A stretch of 64,000 nt of DNA from CAYJDR01 sp964368965 (GTDB lineage Bacteria > Chrysiogenota > Deferribacteres > Deferribacterales > Mucispirillaceae). The notes beneath the pieces are model-generated. The model was given only the letters and a program-made list of their open reading frames with translations. It searched no databases and had not been told where the DNA came from. This document shows positions 42,768-51,992 of the stretch, piece after piece. The position numbers and the translations under genes were made by a program. The stretch is taken from the NCBI GenBank assembly GCA_964368965.1, contig CAYJDR010000006.1, positions 18,799 through 82,798 of the forward strand, read 5' to 3'. Positions within the stretch are counted from its first letter, which is position 1, and every line of letters begins with the position of its first letter.

Positions 42768-43334
42768 CTAGTTTCCCCAATTTTCTACTAGTTTATATAG
42801 GTTGTTTTCTGGATAAGCTGCTCCAAACTCTGCAACTTTAGCTGCACGCTCACTCGGTGCAGATTCAACAACTGCTCTGTAGTACCATAACGGTTTTAGC
42901 TTACCATTAGTAATATATTGTTCAGCAGCAACATCGCCACCTAAATCAGCTGCTAGTCCTGCTGCTAATTCTTTAAATTCACCAGAAACAAGTGCCGCTT
43001 CGTTGATAGCAGTAGCGTTATCGCCGATTGCAACCCAAGCTTCAGATGCTCTTAATTGTGCATAATCTTTCATTGATGGAATAGCTGTAGCTATGCCCGT
43101 ATAAGACTCAATACCCTCTTTTGTGCCAAGCATAAACTCAAGCTCTGTAGCATAGTTCACTTTATTATTTGTAGAGTTTTGCATGATTGTATAAACACTA
43201 TAAGCAACTATAAAAGTAAGCACTACCGCACCTACAAACATAATGATTTGCTTGAAATTTGTTTGAACGAACTGCTCAACCTTATCAATACCTACTTCTT
43301 GAATTTGAGCGTTTTCAGCTTTACGACGTGACAT
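42768..43334 (-). CDS. Single-pass membrane protein, YfgM-like
   Basis: 188-aa protein: cytoplasmic basic N terminus (MSRRKAENAQ), one membrane helix (about residues 31-51, IIMFVGAVVLTFIVAYSVYTI), then a helical periplasmic domain rich in Ala with repeat-like helices (YAQLRASEAWVAIGDNATAINEA, LWYYRAVVESAPSERAAKVAEF). This layout resembles YfgM/TPR-type accessory proteins of the Sec translocon, but I would not assign the function. A strong AGGAGG precedes the ATG, and the gene overlaps the end of the PHP gene by 14 bases. Confidence 0.65.
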   Translation of the reverse strand: MSRRKAENAQIQEVGIDKVEQFVQTNFKQIIMFVGAVVLTFIVAYSVYTIMQNSTNNKVNYATELEFMLGTKEGIESYTGIATAIPSMKDYAQLRASEAWVAIGDNATAINEAALVSGEFKELAAGLAADLGGDVAAEQYITNGKLKPLWYYRAVVESAPSERAAKVAEFGAAYPENNLYKLVENWGN

Positions 43335-44001
43335 TAACTTTTCCTCCTAATTTGTTTATAAATATATCTTTATTGTTATTAAAAACCTCATTTGCTTCAT
43401 CAGGTGTTAAACCAGCGCCAAGTAATATCCACATAGCACGCTCTGCCCCGACATAGTCATCTGGTGAGTGTGCATCGTTATTCACAACTAGTTTCGCACC
43501 ATGCTTTCTAGCAAGTTCTACAAGGTGGCCGTTTGAGTATGCATGCCCGCGCCTAGTTGTAACCTCAAGCGCCACGCCATTTGCAACAGCAAGTTTAACA
43601 TCGTCTTCTATTATTAAACCAGGGTGCGCAAGTATGTCAACTTTTGCTTCTATAGCTGCCCTATTTGTACCCCTGATAACAGGCTCTACAATAGTTTCGC
43701 CGTGTACAACTACGATATCTGCACCATTGTTTCTAGCTTGTTCTGTAAGTTCTGCAATGTTATCTGGGTGGACGTGCGTGAGTTCTACCCCGACAATAAC
43801 TTTGAAATCTCTAGCAGTAGCATTGAAACGTTCTTTGAACTGCAAGTTATATTCTAGCAACTGCAACATGTTAGACTCATCAGCATGGTCTGTGATAGCG
43901 ATACCCGCATAACCAGCTACTTCTGCACGCCTAGCAGACTCCGACGGAATAAGCTGGCCATCAGAATGGGTTGTATGAGTGTGTAAGTCATATAGTTTCA
44001 T
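43321..44001 (-). CDS. PHP-domain phosphoesterase (histidinol-phosphatase-like)
   Basis: 226-aa PHP metal-dependent phosphoesterase. Metal ligands: YDLHTHTTHSDG (His7, His9, Asp-Gly), ITDHADESN, GVELTHVHPDN, VVHGETIVEPV, DILAHPG and NDAHSPDD, all in the usual order. The substrate may be a small phosphate such as histidinol phosphate, but no histidine genes are near. Start is the ATG preceded by GGAAAAG; a TTG at 44013 would place the start upstream of this site. Overlaps aroE by 14 bases. Confidence 0.85.
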   Translation of the reverse strand: MKLYDLHTHTTHSDGQLIPSESARRAEVAGYAGIAITDHADESNMLQLLEYNLQFKERFNATARDFKVIVGVELTHVHPDNIAELTEQARNNGADIVVVHGETIVEPVIRGTNRAAIEAKVDILAHPGLIIEDDVKLAVANGVALEVTTRRGHAYSNGHLVELARKHGAKLVVNNDAHSPDDYVGAERAMWILLGAGLTPDEANEVFNNNKDIFINKLGGKVNVTS

Positions 44002-44818
44002 TATCTTTTCCAATGTGTTTATAGTAAAATTTGTTTAGCTTTTGTATATCTGGTTCAAACTCACAACCAGTCCATATGTTAAACGATTGATACGCTTGGT
44101 AAACAAGCATTGCAAATCCGTTTATGAGTTTCACGCCACTATCTTTATATAGAGATAGGAACGGTGTTATATCAGATTGATACTGTAAATCAACGCAAGC
44201 TATTTTGCAACCAATTTCATAATTTGGGAATGGCTCACCATGTAACCCAAGTGATGTACAATTAATTACGATATCATACTCATTACCACTTACATCGTCA
44301 AGTGAACATACATCAACATCAATATTAAACTTGTTTGCTAGTTCTTTAGCGTTTGCAACAGTCCTGTTTGCCATGGTTAGTTTGCTTGGTTTATGCGATA
44401 ACAAATGCGCAATAACAGCACCAGTAGCACCACCAGCACCTAGTATTAGAACATTTGCACCAGTTGTAGATATTCCATTTGTTTCAAATAGTTTTGTAAC
44501 GCCGAAAGTATCTGTGTTGTAACCAATAATATCATCGTCTTTGAAGTGCAACGTATTAACTGCATTTGCAATCTTAGCTGTGTTGTCTAAACTTGTGCAT
44601 ACGCTCATTATATCAACTTTATATGGCACAGTAACGTTTACGCCTGTGAAGTTGTATTTATTAAGTATGTTAGTAAGTTGTGCTAAGTTTTCGACATTAG
44701 GTTCATCAAAGCATATGTACCCGCCATTCAGTTTGCACGCATCAAGATAATGTGTGTGAATAGTTGGCGAAAAAGTATGCGATAATGGGTTACCTATCAA
44801 ACCAATATTAAGATACAT
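43988..44818 (-). CDS. aroE: Shikimate dehydrogenase
   Basis: 276-aa NADPH enzyme reducing 3-dehydroshikimate to shikimate in aromatic amino acid synthesis. Substrate site LIGNPLSHTFSPTIHTHYL (residues 7-25), catalytic Lys in GVNVTVPYKVD (about 59-69), NAVNTLHFKDDDIIGYNTDTFG, NADP-binding ILGAGGATGAVIAHL (about 126-140), NRTVANAKELA and NCTSLGLHG. Overlaps DUF502 upstream by 11 bases and the PHP gene downstream by 14. The operon thus combines aromatic synthesis and (iorAB) aromatic catabolism. Confidence 0.95.
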   Translation of the reverse strand: MYLNIGLIGNPLSHTFSPTIHTHYLDACKLNGGYICFDEPNVENLAQLTNILNKYNFTGVNVTVPYKVDIMSVCTSLDNTAKIANAVNTLHFKDDDIIGYNTDTFGVTKLFETNGISTTGANVLILGAGGATGAVIAHLLSHKPSKLTMANRTVANAKELANKFNIDVDVCSLDDVSGNEYDIVINCTSLGLHGEPFPNYEIGCKIACVDLQYQSDITPFLSLYKDSGVKLINGFAMLVYQAYQSFNIWTGCEFEPDIQKLNKFYYKHIGKDNETI

Positions 44819-45497
44819 TTTCTAGCGCCTTCTTTATAACTCTCTCTGCATTGCCTGGCTTAACAGCTACAAGCCCAACTGATAGAACAAACTTGATACC
44901 ATCTTCAACAGATATATCAATCTCTTTAACATCGTCTTTTGCAACAATAGCAACATAGCCTGATGTAGGGTTTGGCGCAGTAGGTATAAATAGGTTGTAA
45001 CAATCACACTCAGGGATTGAGCAATCTGTCATGTATTTATCAGTATCTTTAACTATGAATGCAAGCATCCACATATCTCGCCTTGGGTACTCCACCATTA
45101 CAACTTTTGAAAATGTAGTGCTAGATGTCGCACTGAAAGAGTCAATCACTTGCTTTGTGCCGTTATAAATTGTTTTTGCAATAGGTATCTTTGACATGAT
45201 ATAATCAATAAATTTGATAAGCTTGTTACCTAAATAAACGCGTGTAATAAGCCCAACCGTAAACACCAACGCTATAACAATTATCAAGGCTATAAACTGC
45301 ATTACATAAGGGCTCACAATCATTTCGTTCGTATCAGCTAGTTTCATCAACAGAGGAAGAATATCGGTAGTCAACAGCTCAAAAATGAACTGCAACATAT
45401 AGAACGTAACAACTAGTGGCAACAATATTATCAAACCAGTAATAAAAACTTGCCTGATGTGTTGCGAGAATGGTTTTTTCTTTTTAGCTTCGCTCAT
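44808..45497 (-). CDS. DUF502 family membrane protein
   Basis: 229-aa membrane protein with two helices (about residues 15-37 and 64-88). Family landmarks: FITGLIILLPLVVTFYML, GLITRVYLGNKLIKFIDYIMSKIPIAKTIYNGTKQVIDSF and LFIPTAPNPTSGYVAIV. The function of DUF502 is not established. It leads a run of overlapping genes (aroE, PHP, membrane protein, iorA, iorB) on the minus strand. Confidence 0.88.
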   Translation of the reverse strand: MSEAKKKKPFSQHIRQVFITGLIILLPLVVTFYMLQFIFELLTTDILPLLMKLADTNEMIVSPYVMQFIALIIVIALVFTVGLITRVYLGNKLIKFIDYIMSKIPIAKTIYNGTKQVIDSFSATSSTTFSKVVMVEYPRRDMWMLAFIVKDTDKYMTDCSIPECDCYNLFIPTAPNPTSGYVAIVAKDDVKEIDISVEDGIKFVLSVGLVAVKPGNAERVIKKALENVS

Positions 45498-45579
45498 GAT
45501 TTATACACCCTTATTAATGTAATCTATTGAAAGTATCTATTTATCACGTTATTACAAATAAAACAACTAAATACTATAG

Positions 45580-45996
45580 TTATTCGCCAATTATTTTTAT
45601 AAGTAAGCGTTTGTCACGCATGCCATCGTATTCACCGTAGAATATTTGCTCCCACGTGCCTAAATCTAGCCTGCCATTTGTGATAGCGACAACTACTTCA
45701 CGCCCCATTATTTGGCGCTTCAAATGTGCATCAGCGTTATCTTCATAGCCATTGTGATTATATTGGCTGTGTGGCTTTTCAGGTGCTAATTTTTCTAACC
45801 ATACTTCAAAATCTCGGTGCAATCCGCTTTCATCATCATTTATAAACACACTTGATGTAATGTGCATAGAGTTGCAAAGCACAAGTCCCTCTTTTACTCC
45901 GCTTTCGTTAATTGATTTTTGCACGTCGCTTGTGATGTTTATATAGCCCCTTCTTTCAGGATGTCTGATTGTTAATTCTTTTCTGTATGATTTCAT
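45580..45996 (-). CDS. YjbQ / UPF0047 family protein
   Basis: 138-aa YjbQ family protein. Landmarks: GLVLCNSMHITSSVFINDDE (about residues 37-56), HNGYEDNADAHLKRQIMGREVVVAITNGRLDLGTWEQIFYGEYDGMRDKRLLIKIIGE, covering the whole C-terminal half. YjbQ proteins have weak thiamine phosphate synthase activity; the true role is uncertain. Start is the ATG with TGAGGTG 5 bases upstream. It seems separately transcribed from the DUF502 run. Confidence 0.93.
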   Translation of the reverse strand: MKSYRKELTIRHPERRGYINITSDVQKSINESGVKEGLVLCNSMHITSSVFINDDESGLHRDFEVWLEKLAPEKPHSQYNHNGYEDNADAHLKRQIMGREVVVAITNGRLDLGTWEQIFYGEYDGMRDKRLLIKIIGE

Positions 45997-46174
45997 GAAC
46001 ACACCTCAAATGTATAAGTAACAATATTATTAAACGGCTATATATCTAATGTCAACAGCTTAAATAAAATAATGTACACCGAACATATTTTTTCTTTATA
46101 TATAATAATGATAGACGATAATATACACATTGTGATATGATTTTAGCAATTAAATAAATATTATGGAGTGATAT

Positions 46175-46648
46175 ATGAAGTTGAAAAATCTAGTTTTTAT
46201 CATAGCGTTTTTAGCTGTTGGTTATAATACATACGCTAACGACCTATTAGGCATTGACAGCAACAACAATGGTGTGCGTGATGATGTTGAAGAGTATGTG
46301 AATGAAACTTTTAGAGAACCACAAGTACATGAAGCGGCGATGTCTTATGCAAGGATTGTTCAAACAGATCTAACACTAGATACATCTGATAGAGAAAATG
46401 TAAAACAAATGACTGATAAAAGATTTACCACTCACACTTGTTTAATGTACAGATTGGGCTATTATAATTCAGATTTATCAAACGCAGAAAGGTCAAAATT
46501 ACAAAAGTCAGCTCGTGAAATTTTCAACAAAACAATGAATACAACTGAACGCAAAAAAGCATCAAGAAGAGTCGACTTGGCTGCAAGTGGTATGGCTTTT
46601 AAAGCGATACGTGATAAAAGGAGTGCGTGTGATGAACTATATAAATGA
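46175..46648 (+). CDS. Small exported protein with calcium-loop-like motif
   Basis: 157-aa protein with signal peptide (KLKNLVFIIAFLAVGYNTYAN). The mature N terminus has DSNNNGVRDDVEEYV (residues 28-42), which resembles an EF-hand or thrombospondin type 3 calcium loop; the rest is helical and charged, with one Cys pair (Cys91 in THTCLMY, Cys152 in SACDELYK) that may form a disulfide. Function unknown. GGAGTG lies 7 bases before the ATG in the context ATTATGGAGTGATAT, the same 15 bases that precede the exported-protein gene at 54230. Its last codons enter the 55-bp sequence repeated across the gap at 46683. Confidence 0.7.
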   Translation: MKLKNLVFIIAFLAVGYNTYANDLLGIDSNNNGVRDDVEEYVNETFREPQVHEAAMSYARIVQTDLTLDTSDRENVKQMTDKRFTTHTCLMYRLGYYNSDLSNAERSKLQKSAREIFNKTMNTTERKKASRRVDLAASGMAFKAIRDKRSACDELYK

Positions 46649-46948
46649 AGCTACTTGTGGCGTAGCGAGGAAATAACAAGCANNNNNNNNNNNNNNNNNN
46701 NNNNNNNNNNNNNNNNNNNNNNNNNNNNNNNNNNNNNNNNNNNNNNNNNNNNNNNNNNNNNNNNNNNNNNNNNNNNNNNNNNTGTGATGAACTATATAAA
46801 TGAAGCTACTTGTGGCGTAGCGAGGAAATAACAAGCAACAGACTTGCCAAAACTGATTTTTTACATTCCTTCTTTAATTAAACATAAATTTTAGCTAGTA
46901 ATTATCATCATAATGTTATATGTATAATAACTTAACTAGGAGATTACG
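46649..46948. other. Spacer containing assembly gap
   Basis: No gene seen. It contains the 100-N gap and the duplicated 55-bp flank, then an AT-rich region with a TATAAT at about 46921-46928 before the polyprenyl synthase. Confidence 0.6.
46683..46782. other. Assembly gap (100 N) with 55-bp duplicated flanks
   Basis: Positions 46628-46682 recur exactly at 46783-46837. As at 34057, this is an unmerged 55-base contig overlap; nothing need be missing. Confidence 0.95.
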
Positions 46949-47923
46949 ATGAAAGTAGAAAAAGCGTTTGAATTAATTAAAGATGATTTAAAAAATGTAG
47001 AAAAAGCACTCATAGACACAATCTCAACTGATGTAGAACTAATAAACAAAGTGCTAACATACCTACTTGCAAGCGGTGGCAAACGATTACGCCCTGCTTT
47101 CCTTACACTATCATCAAAACTTTGCGGATATGAAGGCGACAAACACATATTACTATCATGTATTATCGAGTATCTACACACTGCAACACTCCTACACGAT
47201 GACATAATCGACGGTGCAAAATATCGCCGTAACCGCCCTAGTGCAAACCATGTATTTGGTAACGATGTTTCTATACTTTGTGGAGATTTTCTATACTCAA
47301 GAAGCTACATCCTGCTTGCAGAACACGCTGTTAAACGTGCACAAGTTGTGTTAGCTGGTGCTGCACTAACTATGAGCGAAGGCGAAGTTATACAACTGTT
47401 AAAAATCGGCAACACCGACATCACTTTTGAAGACTACATAAAAATCATAAAATGTAAAACTGCTGTACTTTTCTCAGCTGCTTGCGAAATGGGTGCAGTA
47501 ACTGCTGGTGCAGAAGAGGCAAAATGTAAAGCGTTAGCAGACTTCGGCACATATCTAGGCATAGCGTTCCAAATGAGCGATGATATACTCGACTACATGG
47601 GCGACCCAGAAATCACTGGCAAAAAACTAGGAACAGACCTACACGAAAGCAAACTTACACTACCTATCATACTTTTATTACAACATTGCACTAGTGACGA
47701 AAAAACTCAAATAACAGAGATATTTGCGAAAAAAGACAAGTCTGATGAAGATCTAAACTATATAATAAAATTATTAAATGACAATAACATAAAAGATAAA
47801 TGTGAAGAACTAGTTGATGAATATGTAACTAAATCTCTTTCACAATTAAATATTTTTGAGGACTGCGACTATAAAGATGCTATCATATCTATTGCTAATG
47901 CGCTGATGAAAAGAGAAAAGTAA
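46949..47923 (+). CDS. ispB: Polyprenyl diphosphate synthase (IspB type)
   Basis: 324-aa trans-prenyltransferase that builds the isoprenoid tail of menaquinone. Both aspartate-rich motifs are present: LLHDDIIDGA (Asp84, Asp85, Asp88) and QMSDDILDYMG (about residues 212-222); also GGKRLRPAF (43-51), KCKTAVLFSAACE and GKKLGTDLHESKLTLPII. Chain length cannot be told from sequence; fits menaquinone use given mqnD. AGGAG precedes the ATG. Runs into amrS after 3 bases. Confidence 0.92.
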   Translation: MKVEKAFELIKDDLKNVEKALIDTISTDVELINKVLTYLLASGGKRLRPAFLTLSSKLCGYEGDKHILLSCIIEYLHTATLLHDDIIDGAKYRRNRPSANHVFGNDVSILCGDFLYSRSYILLAEHAVKRAQVVLAGAALTMSEGEVIQLLKIGNTDITFEDYIKIIKCKTAVLFSAACEMGAVTAGAEEAKCKALADFGTYLGIAFQMSDDILDYMGDPEITGKKLGTDLHESKLTLPIILLLQHCTSDEKTQITEIFAKKDKSDEDLNYIIKLLNDNNIKDKCEELVDEYVTKSLSQLNIFEDCDYKDAIISIANALMKREK

Positions 47924-47926
47924 ACA

Positions 47927-48904
47927 ATGCTGAAAGAAGCTCTATTTTATGAGAAGCTAGCTAACTCTGAGGTAAAGTGTAGACTTTGCCCACACAAATG
48001 CATTATCACTATTGATAATACGGGCAGATGTGGAGTTAGAAAGAATATTGATGGCAATTTGTATGCAACAAGCTATGCTAAGATTGTTTCTGCAAATGTT
48101 GACCCTATCGAAAAGAAACCGTTATACCATTTCATGCCAGCGACAGATATTTTATCGCTTGGCTCTTATGGTTGCAATATGACGTGCAACTTTTGCCAAA
48201 ATCACGAAATAAGCCAAAATATACTAGATGTTAACACTTTCGACTACAATAAAGCTATCGAACACGCTATCTCTAACAATATACCATCTATCGCATACAC
48301 ATATAACGAGCCAACAGTATGGTTTGAGTATATGCTTGATTGCGCTAAGGCTGCGAAAGAGCACGGCTTAAAAAATATCATTGTTACAAACGGGCTTATT
48401 GAACAAGAGCCATTGAAAGAACTCCTAAAATATACTGACGCAGTAAACATTGACCTAAAAGCCTTTGATAGCGAACAATATAAAGCACTTTCAGGCAACC
48501 TTGACACAATAAAGAACAATATCGAACTATGTCATAAACATTGCCATGTGGAAGTTACAACCCTACTCGTTACAGATTTCAACTGTGATGAGGCGCTCTT
48601 CTTGCAACTTGTTGAGTTTATCGCAAACATCGACAAAAACATTCCGCTACATATATCAAGGTTTTTCCCTGCATATAAAAATGAAGCACTACCTACAGAT
48701 GCAAGAACTCTTGAGCTGTTCTACAACATCGCAAAAAGCAAGCTAAACTATTGCTACATTGGCAACTACAACAGTACATACTCAAACACACATTGCCCTC
48801 ATTGTGACAATATTTTAATCACAAGAGATGGATACAATATCAATATTACATCAGATTTAACGAGGTGTGACAAATGCTCACAAGATATATCAATTACGCA
48901 CTAA
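47927..48904 (+). CDS. amrS: AmmeMemoRadiSam system radical SAM enzyme AmrS
   Basis: 325-aa radical SAM enzyme. An N-terminal Cys group (KCRLCPHKCIITIDNTGRCGVR, Cys18, Cys21, Cys25, Cys35) precedes the radical SAM motif GCNMTCNFCQNHEIS (Cys83, Cys87, Cys90), followed by SIAYTYNEPTVWFEYML and NIIVTNGLIEQEPLKELL. A C-terminal zinc-ribbon-like CPHCDN / CDKCSQ end is seen. The family accompanies AMMECR1 and Memo proteins in other genomes; neither is in this window. The reaction is unknown. Its last 31 bases overlap apbE. Confidence 0.9.
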   Translation: MLKEALFYEKLANSEVKCRLCPHKCIITIDNTGRCGVRKNIDGNLYATSYAKIVSANVDPIEKKPLYHFMPATDILSLGSYGCNMTCNFCQNHEISQNILDVNTFDYNKAIEHAISNNIPSIAYTYNEPTVWFEYMLDCAKAAKEHGLKNIIVTNGLIEQEPLKELLKYTDAVNIDLKAFDSEQYKALSGNLDTIKNNIELCHKHCHVEVTTLLVTDFNCDEALFLQLVEFIANIDKNIPLHISRFFPAYKNEALPTDARTLELFYNIAKSKLNYCYIGNYNSTYSNTHCPHCDNILITRDGYNINITSDLTRCDKCSQDISITH

Positions 48905-49836
48905 TATCATCACTAACACTTATGCTTTCAGGCTGTTTTGAGAGTAGCTATGACACTAGAACATTTTACGCTATGGATACTTTTTTATCTATCACGATGA
49001 AAAAGGACGACATGCCAAAACTTGACAATGCAATAGAATACATTAACACACTCGCAGACAACATCACCAGCGATGAAGAAAAAGTAGCAGCAGCACCAAT
49101 CAACACAAATATTAGTGTTGGCGATGATTTCATGGCGCTATATAACGTATCTAAAGAGTTTGCAAGTGGTAACGATGGCGCATATGACCCTACAGCATCA
49201 ACCATCACAAAACACTACGGCTTTGGCTCTGATGAATATCAAATCCCTGATGCTAGCACACTAAAACGAGCAATCAAAACTGCTGGGTTTGACAAGTTGA
49301 TTATAATTGATAACAATACTGTCAAAAAATCGACCGATGTTGAGATACACTTTGGCGCTGCTGGCAAAGGCTATATAGCTGATAAAGCAGCACAATATTT
49401 AAACGAACAAGGCGTGAACGGTTTTGTCATAAATATAGGTGGTGATATGATTGTATCAGGCGATAAGGAAGGCAAGCCGTTCGTCATTGGCATCACAAAC
49501 CCTATGCAGCCTAACACAGTGATAAATGTCGTAAAAATTATTGATAGAGGCGTTGCGACTAGTGGCAACTACGAACGCTCGTTTAAAGATGCAAAAGGTG
49601 AAACGATTAACCACATATTCGACGTGAAAACAGGCGAGAGCATTAACACTCATTCATCAGTATCCGTAATTACTGATAACGGAACAATGGCAGATATTTA
49701 TGCGACATATTACTACACACTACCTATCGAAAAAATAGCTGATGAATGTATTGAGAACAATACACCCGTGCTAGTGATAGACAATGAAAACAACATGCAC
49801 AAATTATGCGCATGGGAAGAGTACGAACAAAAATGA
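48874..49836 (+). CDS. apbE: FAD:protein FMN transferase, lipoprotein
   Basis: 320-aa flavin transferase that attaches FMN to Thr of periplasmic or membrane proteins such as Rnf and Nqr subunits. Lipobox LMLSGC (Cys21) shows it is a lipoprotein. Family motifs: TFYAMDTFLSIT, GAYDPTASTITKHYGFGS, HFGAAGKGYIADKAAQYL (about residues 153-170), INIGGDMIVSG, GVATSGNYERSF and HIFDVKTGESIN. GAGGTG lies before the ATG, 31 bases inside amrS; the stop overlaps the maf start (ATGA). Confidence 0.93.
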   Translation: MLTRYINYALISSLTLMLSGCFESSYDTRTFYAMDTFLSITMKKDDMPKLDNAIEYINTLADNITSDEEKVAAAPINTNISVGDDFMALYNVSKEFASGNDGAYDPTASTITKHYGFGSDEYQIPDASTLKRAIKTAGFDKLIIIDNNTVKKSTDVEIHFGAAGKGYIADKAAQYLNEQGVNGFVINIGGDMIVSGDKEGKPFVIGITNPMQPNTVINVVKIIDRGVATSGNYERSFKDAKGETINHIFDVKTGESINTHSSVSVITDNGTMADIYATYYYTLPIEKIADECIENNTPVLVIDNENNMHKLCAWEEYEQK

Positions 49837-50417
49837 TAAGAAATATTATACTAGCTAGCGCATCACCTAGAAGGCACGAGCTTTTATCTAGATTTATAAA
49901 GAATATCACTGTTGTTCCAGCTGATATAGATGAAGCTACTTATGAAAACGAACAACCAAAAGATTATGGGCTACGCTTAGCGCGTGAAAAATGTTTAAAA
50001 GTTGCTGAAACTTTCAATGCTGGTAACGACTTAATCATCGCAGCAGATACTATAGTTGTTAAAAATAATTCAATTTTCGATAAACCTTTTGATAAAAATG
50101 AAGCGTATAGCACATTAAAACAATTGCGAAATTCATCGCATAGTGTTATAACCTCAGTATGTATGCTTGATAGGCACACAAACACGTTAGAAAGTTTCAA
50201 CAAAACAACAACAGTATATTTTGCAAATTTTTCTGACACATTACTTGATGCATATGTCAATACTGATGAGCCTTACGACAAAGCAGGCGCTTACGGTATT
50301 CAAGGCATGGGATGCATGCTGGTTGATCGCATCGAAGGCGATTATGACAATGTTGTAGGCTTGCCAGTTGGTGACATCATCAGGCGTTTATCTAACTTAG
50401 GTATTTATTTTTTATAA
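49833..50417 (+). CDS. maf: Maf-like nucleotide pyrophosphatase
   Basis: 194-aa Maf protein, hydrolysing dTTP, UTP or modified nucleotides as house-cleaning. ILASASPRRHELLSR (residues 6-20), LAREKCLKVAE, LIIAADTIVVKNNSIFDKP (about 66-84), and the late EPYDKAGAYGIQGMG (about 147-161) are all present. Start is the ATG overlapping the apbE stop (ATGA); a frame extension to 49806 would overlap apbE further. Followed by the acyl-CoA ligase gene after 26 bases. Confidence 0.93.
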   Translation: MIRNIILASASPRRHELLSRFIKNITVVPADIDEATYENEQPKDYGLRLAREKCLKVAETFNAGNDLIIAADTIVVKNNSIFDKPFDKNEAYSTLKQLRNSSHSVITSVCMLDRHTNTLESFNKTTTVYFANFSDTLLDAYVNTDEPYDKAGAYGIQGMGCMLVDRIEGDYDNVVGLPVGDIIRRLSNLGIYFL

Positions 50418-50443
50418 TTATATTTTTTTAGGAGTTTTCTATC

Positions 50444-51991
50444 ATGATTTATGATTCTATTCCACACATGTTTTTTTCTCAAGCAGACAAGTACCAAAAA
50501 AAGCAATTTATGTTCTTCGGAGATCGCTCTTACACGTATACGGAAACAGCGTCACTTGTATCAAAACTAACTAAAGTATTTAAAGAAAACGGCGTAAACC
50601 AAGGCTCAAGAGCTGTTATCTTACTTGGCAACTCACCTGAATTTGTATTAACTACACTTGCCCTGCTTTCATGCGGTGCTACAATCATTCCAATGAATAC
50701 GTTTTTAAAGGAAGGCGAAGCATCGTACATCACTAAGGATAGCGAATCAGAATTTATCGTATCTGATGAATCATTCGCACACGTTGTAGTTGGCATGAAG
50801 CATAACTGCGTTAACGTTAAAAAAGTTTTCTCTTTTGACGATGGCATAAGCAACTCTGTAAACGTTTACAACGCTATTAAAGCACTAGGTGATGTTCCTC
50901 GCCCTGATCTATCTCAAGTTATCCAAGAAAACCATGCTGTATTCATTTACACATCAGGCACTACTGGGCACCCAAAAGGCGCTATATTAACGCATGGCAA
51001 CTTATTACATAACTTAGATGGTTGCATGCATGCACTTGCTGCTACAGCTAAAGATAGATTTTTAGTTATGTTACCAATGTTCCACACATACACGTTTACT
51101 GCATGTGTGCTTTACCCAATGTATTTTGGTGGCTCGATGATTATTTTATCATCAGTTATGGAGATGAAAAAGAAATCGTTCAGAAACTTACTAATATTCA
51201 AACGTCCTACATATGTACTTGGCGTACCACAAATATACTCTGCGCTTGCTAAAACAGCTATGCCAAAATGGTTCATTAAGTTTCTATACCCTATCAAGAA
51301 GCACATCTCTGGTGGCGCTCCACTACCTATGGAAACATTTGAAGCATTTAAAGCAAAGTTTGGCGTACCTGTTATTGAGGGTTACGGTTTGTCAGAAGCT
51401 TCACCAGTTGTTGCATTCAACCCACTACATAAGCAAAAGCATGGTACAGTTGGTATCCCATTATATAATATTGAAGCAAAAATCATTGGCGATGATGAAT
51501 TAGAAGTTCCTAGAAATACTGTTGGTGAGCTTATCGTAAAAGGGCCTAACGTTATGCAAGGCTACTGGCACATGCCGAAAGCCACTGATGATGCACTTAA
51601 AAACGGCTGGCTATTCACTGGCGACTACGCAACTATGGATGAAGAAAACTACATCACTATCGTTGATAGAAAGAAAGACTTAATCATCTCTAAAGGTATG
51701 AATATCTACCCTCGTGAGATTGAAGAAGTAATCTATAAATACTTAAACGTTGCTGCTTGTTCTGTTATTGGTATACCTAATGTTGACCAAGGCGAAGTTA
51801 TATCTGCTTATGTTCAACCTGTTGAAGGTACAGAGATTAACGTGAACGACCTACGTAAATACTTAAAAACAGAACTTGCAAACTTTAAGCAACCTAAACA
51901 CATCAATATCATTGAAAACATACCACTTACTGCAACTGGCAAAGTGTTAAAACGTAAACTAAAAGAAATGGTATTAAACAAAGAAATCTAG
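50444..51991 (+). CDS. Long-chain acyl-CoA ligase-type AMP-forming enzyme
   Basis: 515-aa ANL-superfamily adenylating enzyme, probably activating fatty acids to acyl-CoA. ATP loop YTSGTTGHPKGAILTHGNLLHN (begins at residue 167), VIEGYGLSEASPVVAFNP (motif A5), GWLFTGDYATMDEENYITIVDRKKDLIISKGMNIYPREIEEVI (motifs A7-A8), and the catalytic Lys in TATGKVLKRKLKE at the C terminus. AGGAG precedes the ATG. Chain-length preference is not inferable. The stop is 1 base before priA. Confidence 0.88.
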   Translation: MIYDSIPHMFFSQADKYQKKQFMFFGDRSYTYTETASLVSKLTKVFKENGVNQGSRAVILLGNSPEFVLTTLALLSCGATIIPMNTFLKEGEASYITKDSESEFIVSDESFAHVVVGMKHNCVNVKKVFSFDDGISNSVNVYNAIKALGDVPRPDLSQVIQENHAVFIYTSGTTGHPKGAILTHGNLLHNLDGCMHALAATAKDRFLVMLPMFHTYTFTACVLYPMYFGGSMIILSSVMEMKKKSFRNLLIFKRPTYVLGVPQIYSALAKTAMPKWFIKFLYPIKKHISGGAPLPMETFEAFKAKFGVPVIEGYGLSEASPVVAFNPLHKQKHGTVGIPLYNIEAKIIGDDELEVPRNTVGELIVKGPNVMQGYWHMPKATDDALKNGWLFTGDYATMDEENYITIVDRKKDLIISKGMNIYPREIEEVIYKYLNVAACSVIGIPNVDQGEVISAYVQPVEGTEINVNDLRKYLKTELANFKQPKHINIIENIPLTATGKVLKRKLKEMVLNKEI

Positions 51992-51992
51992 A

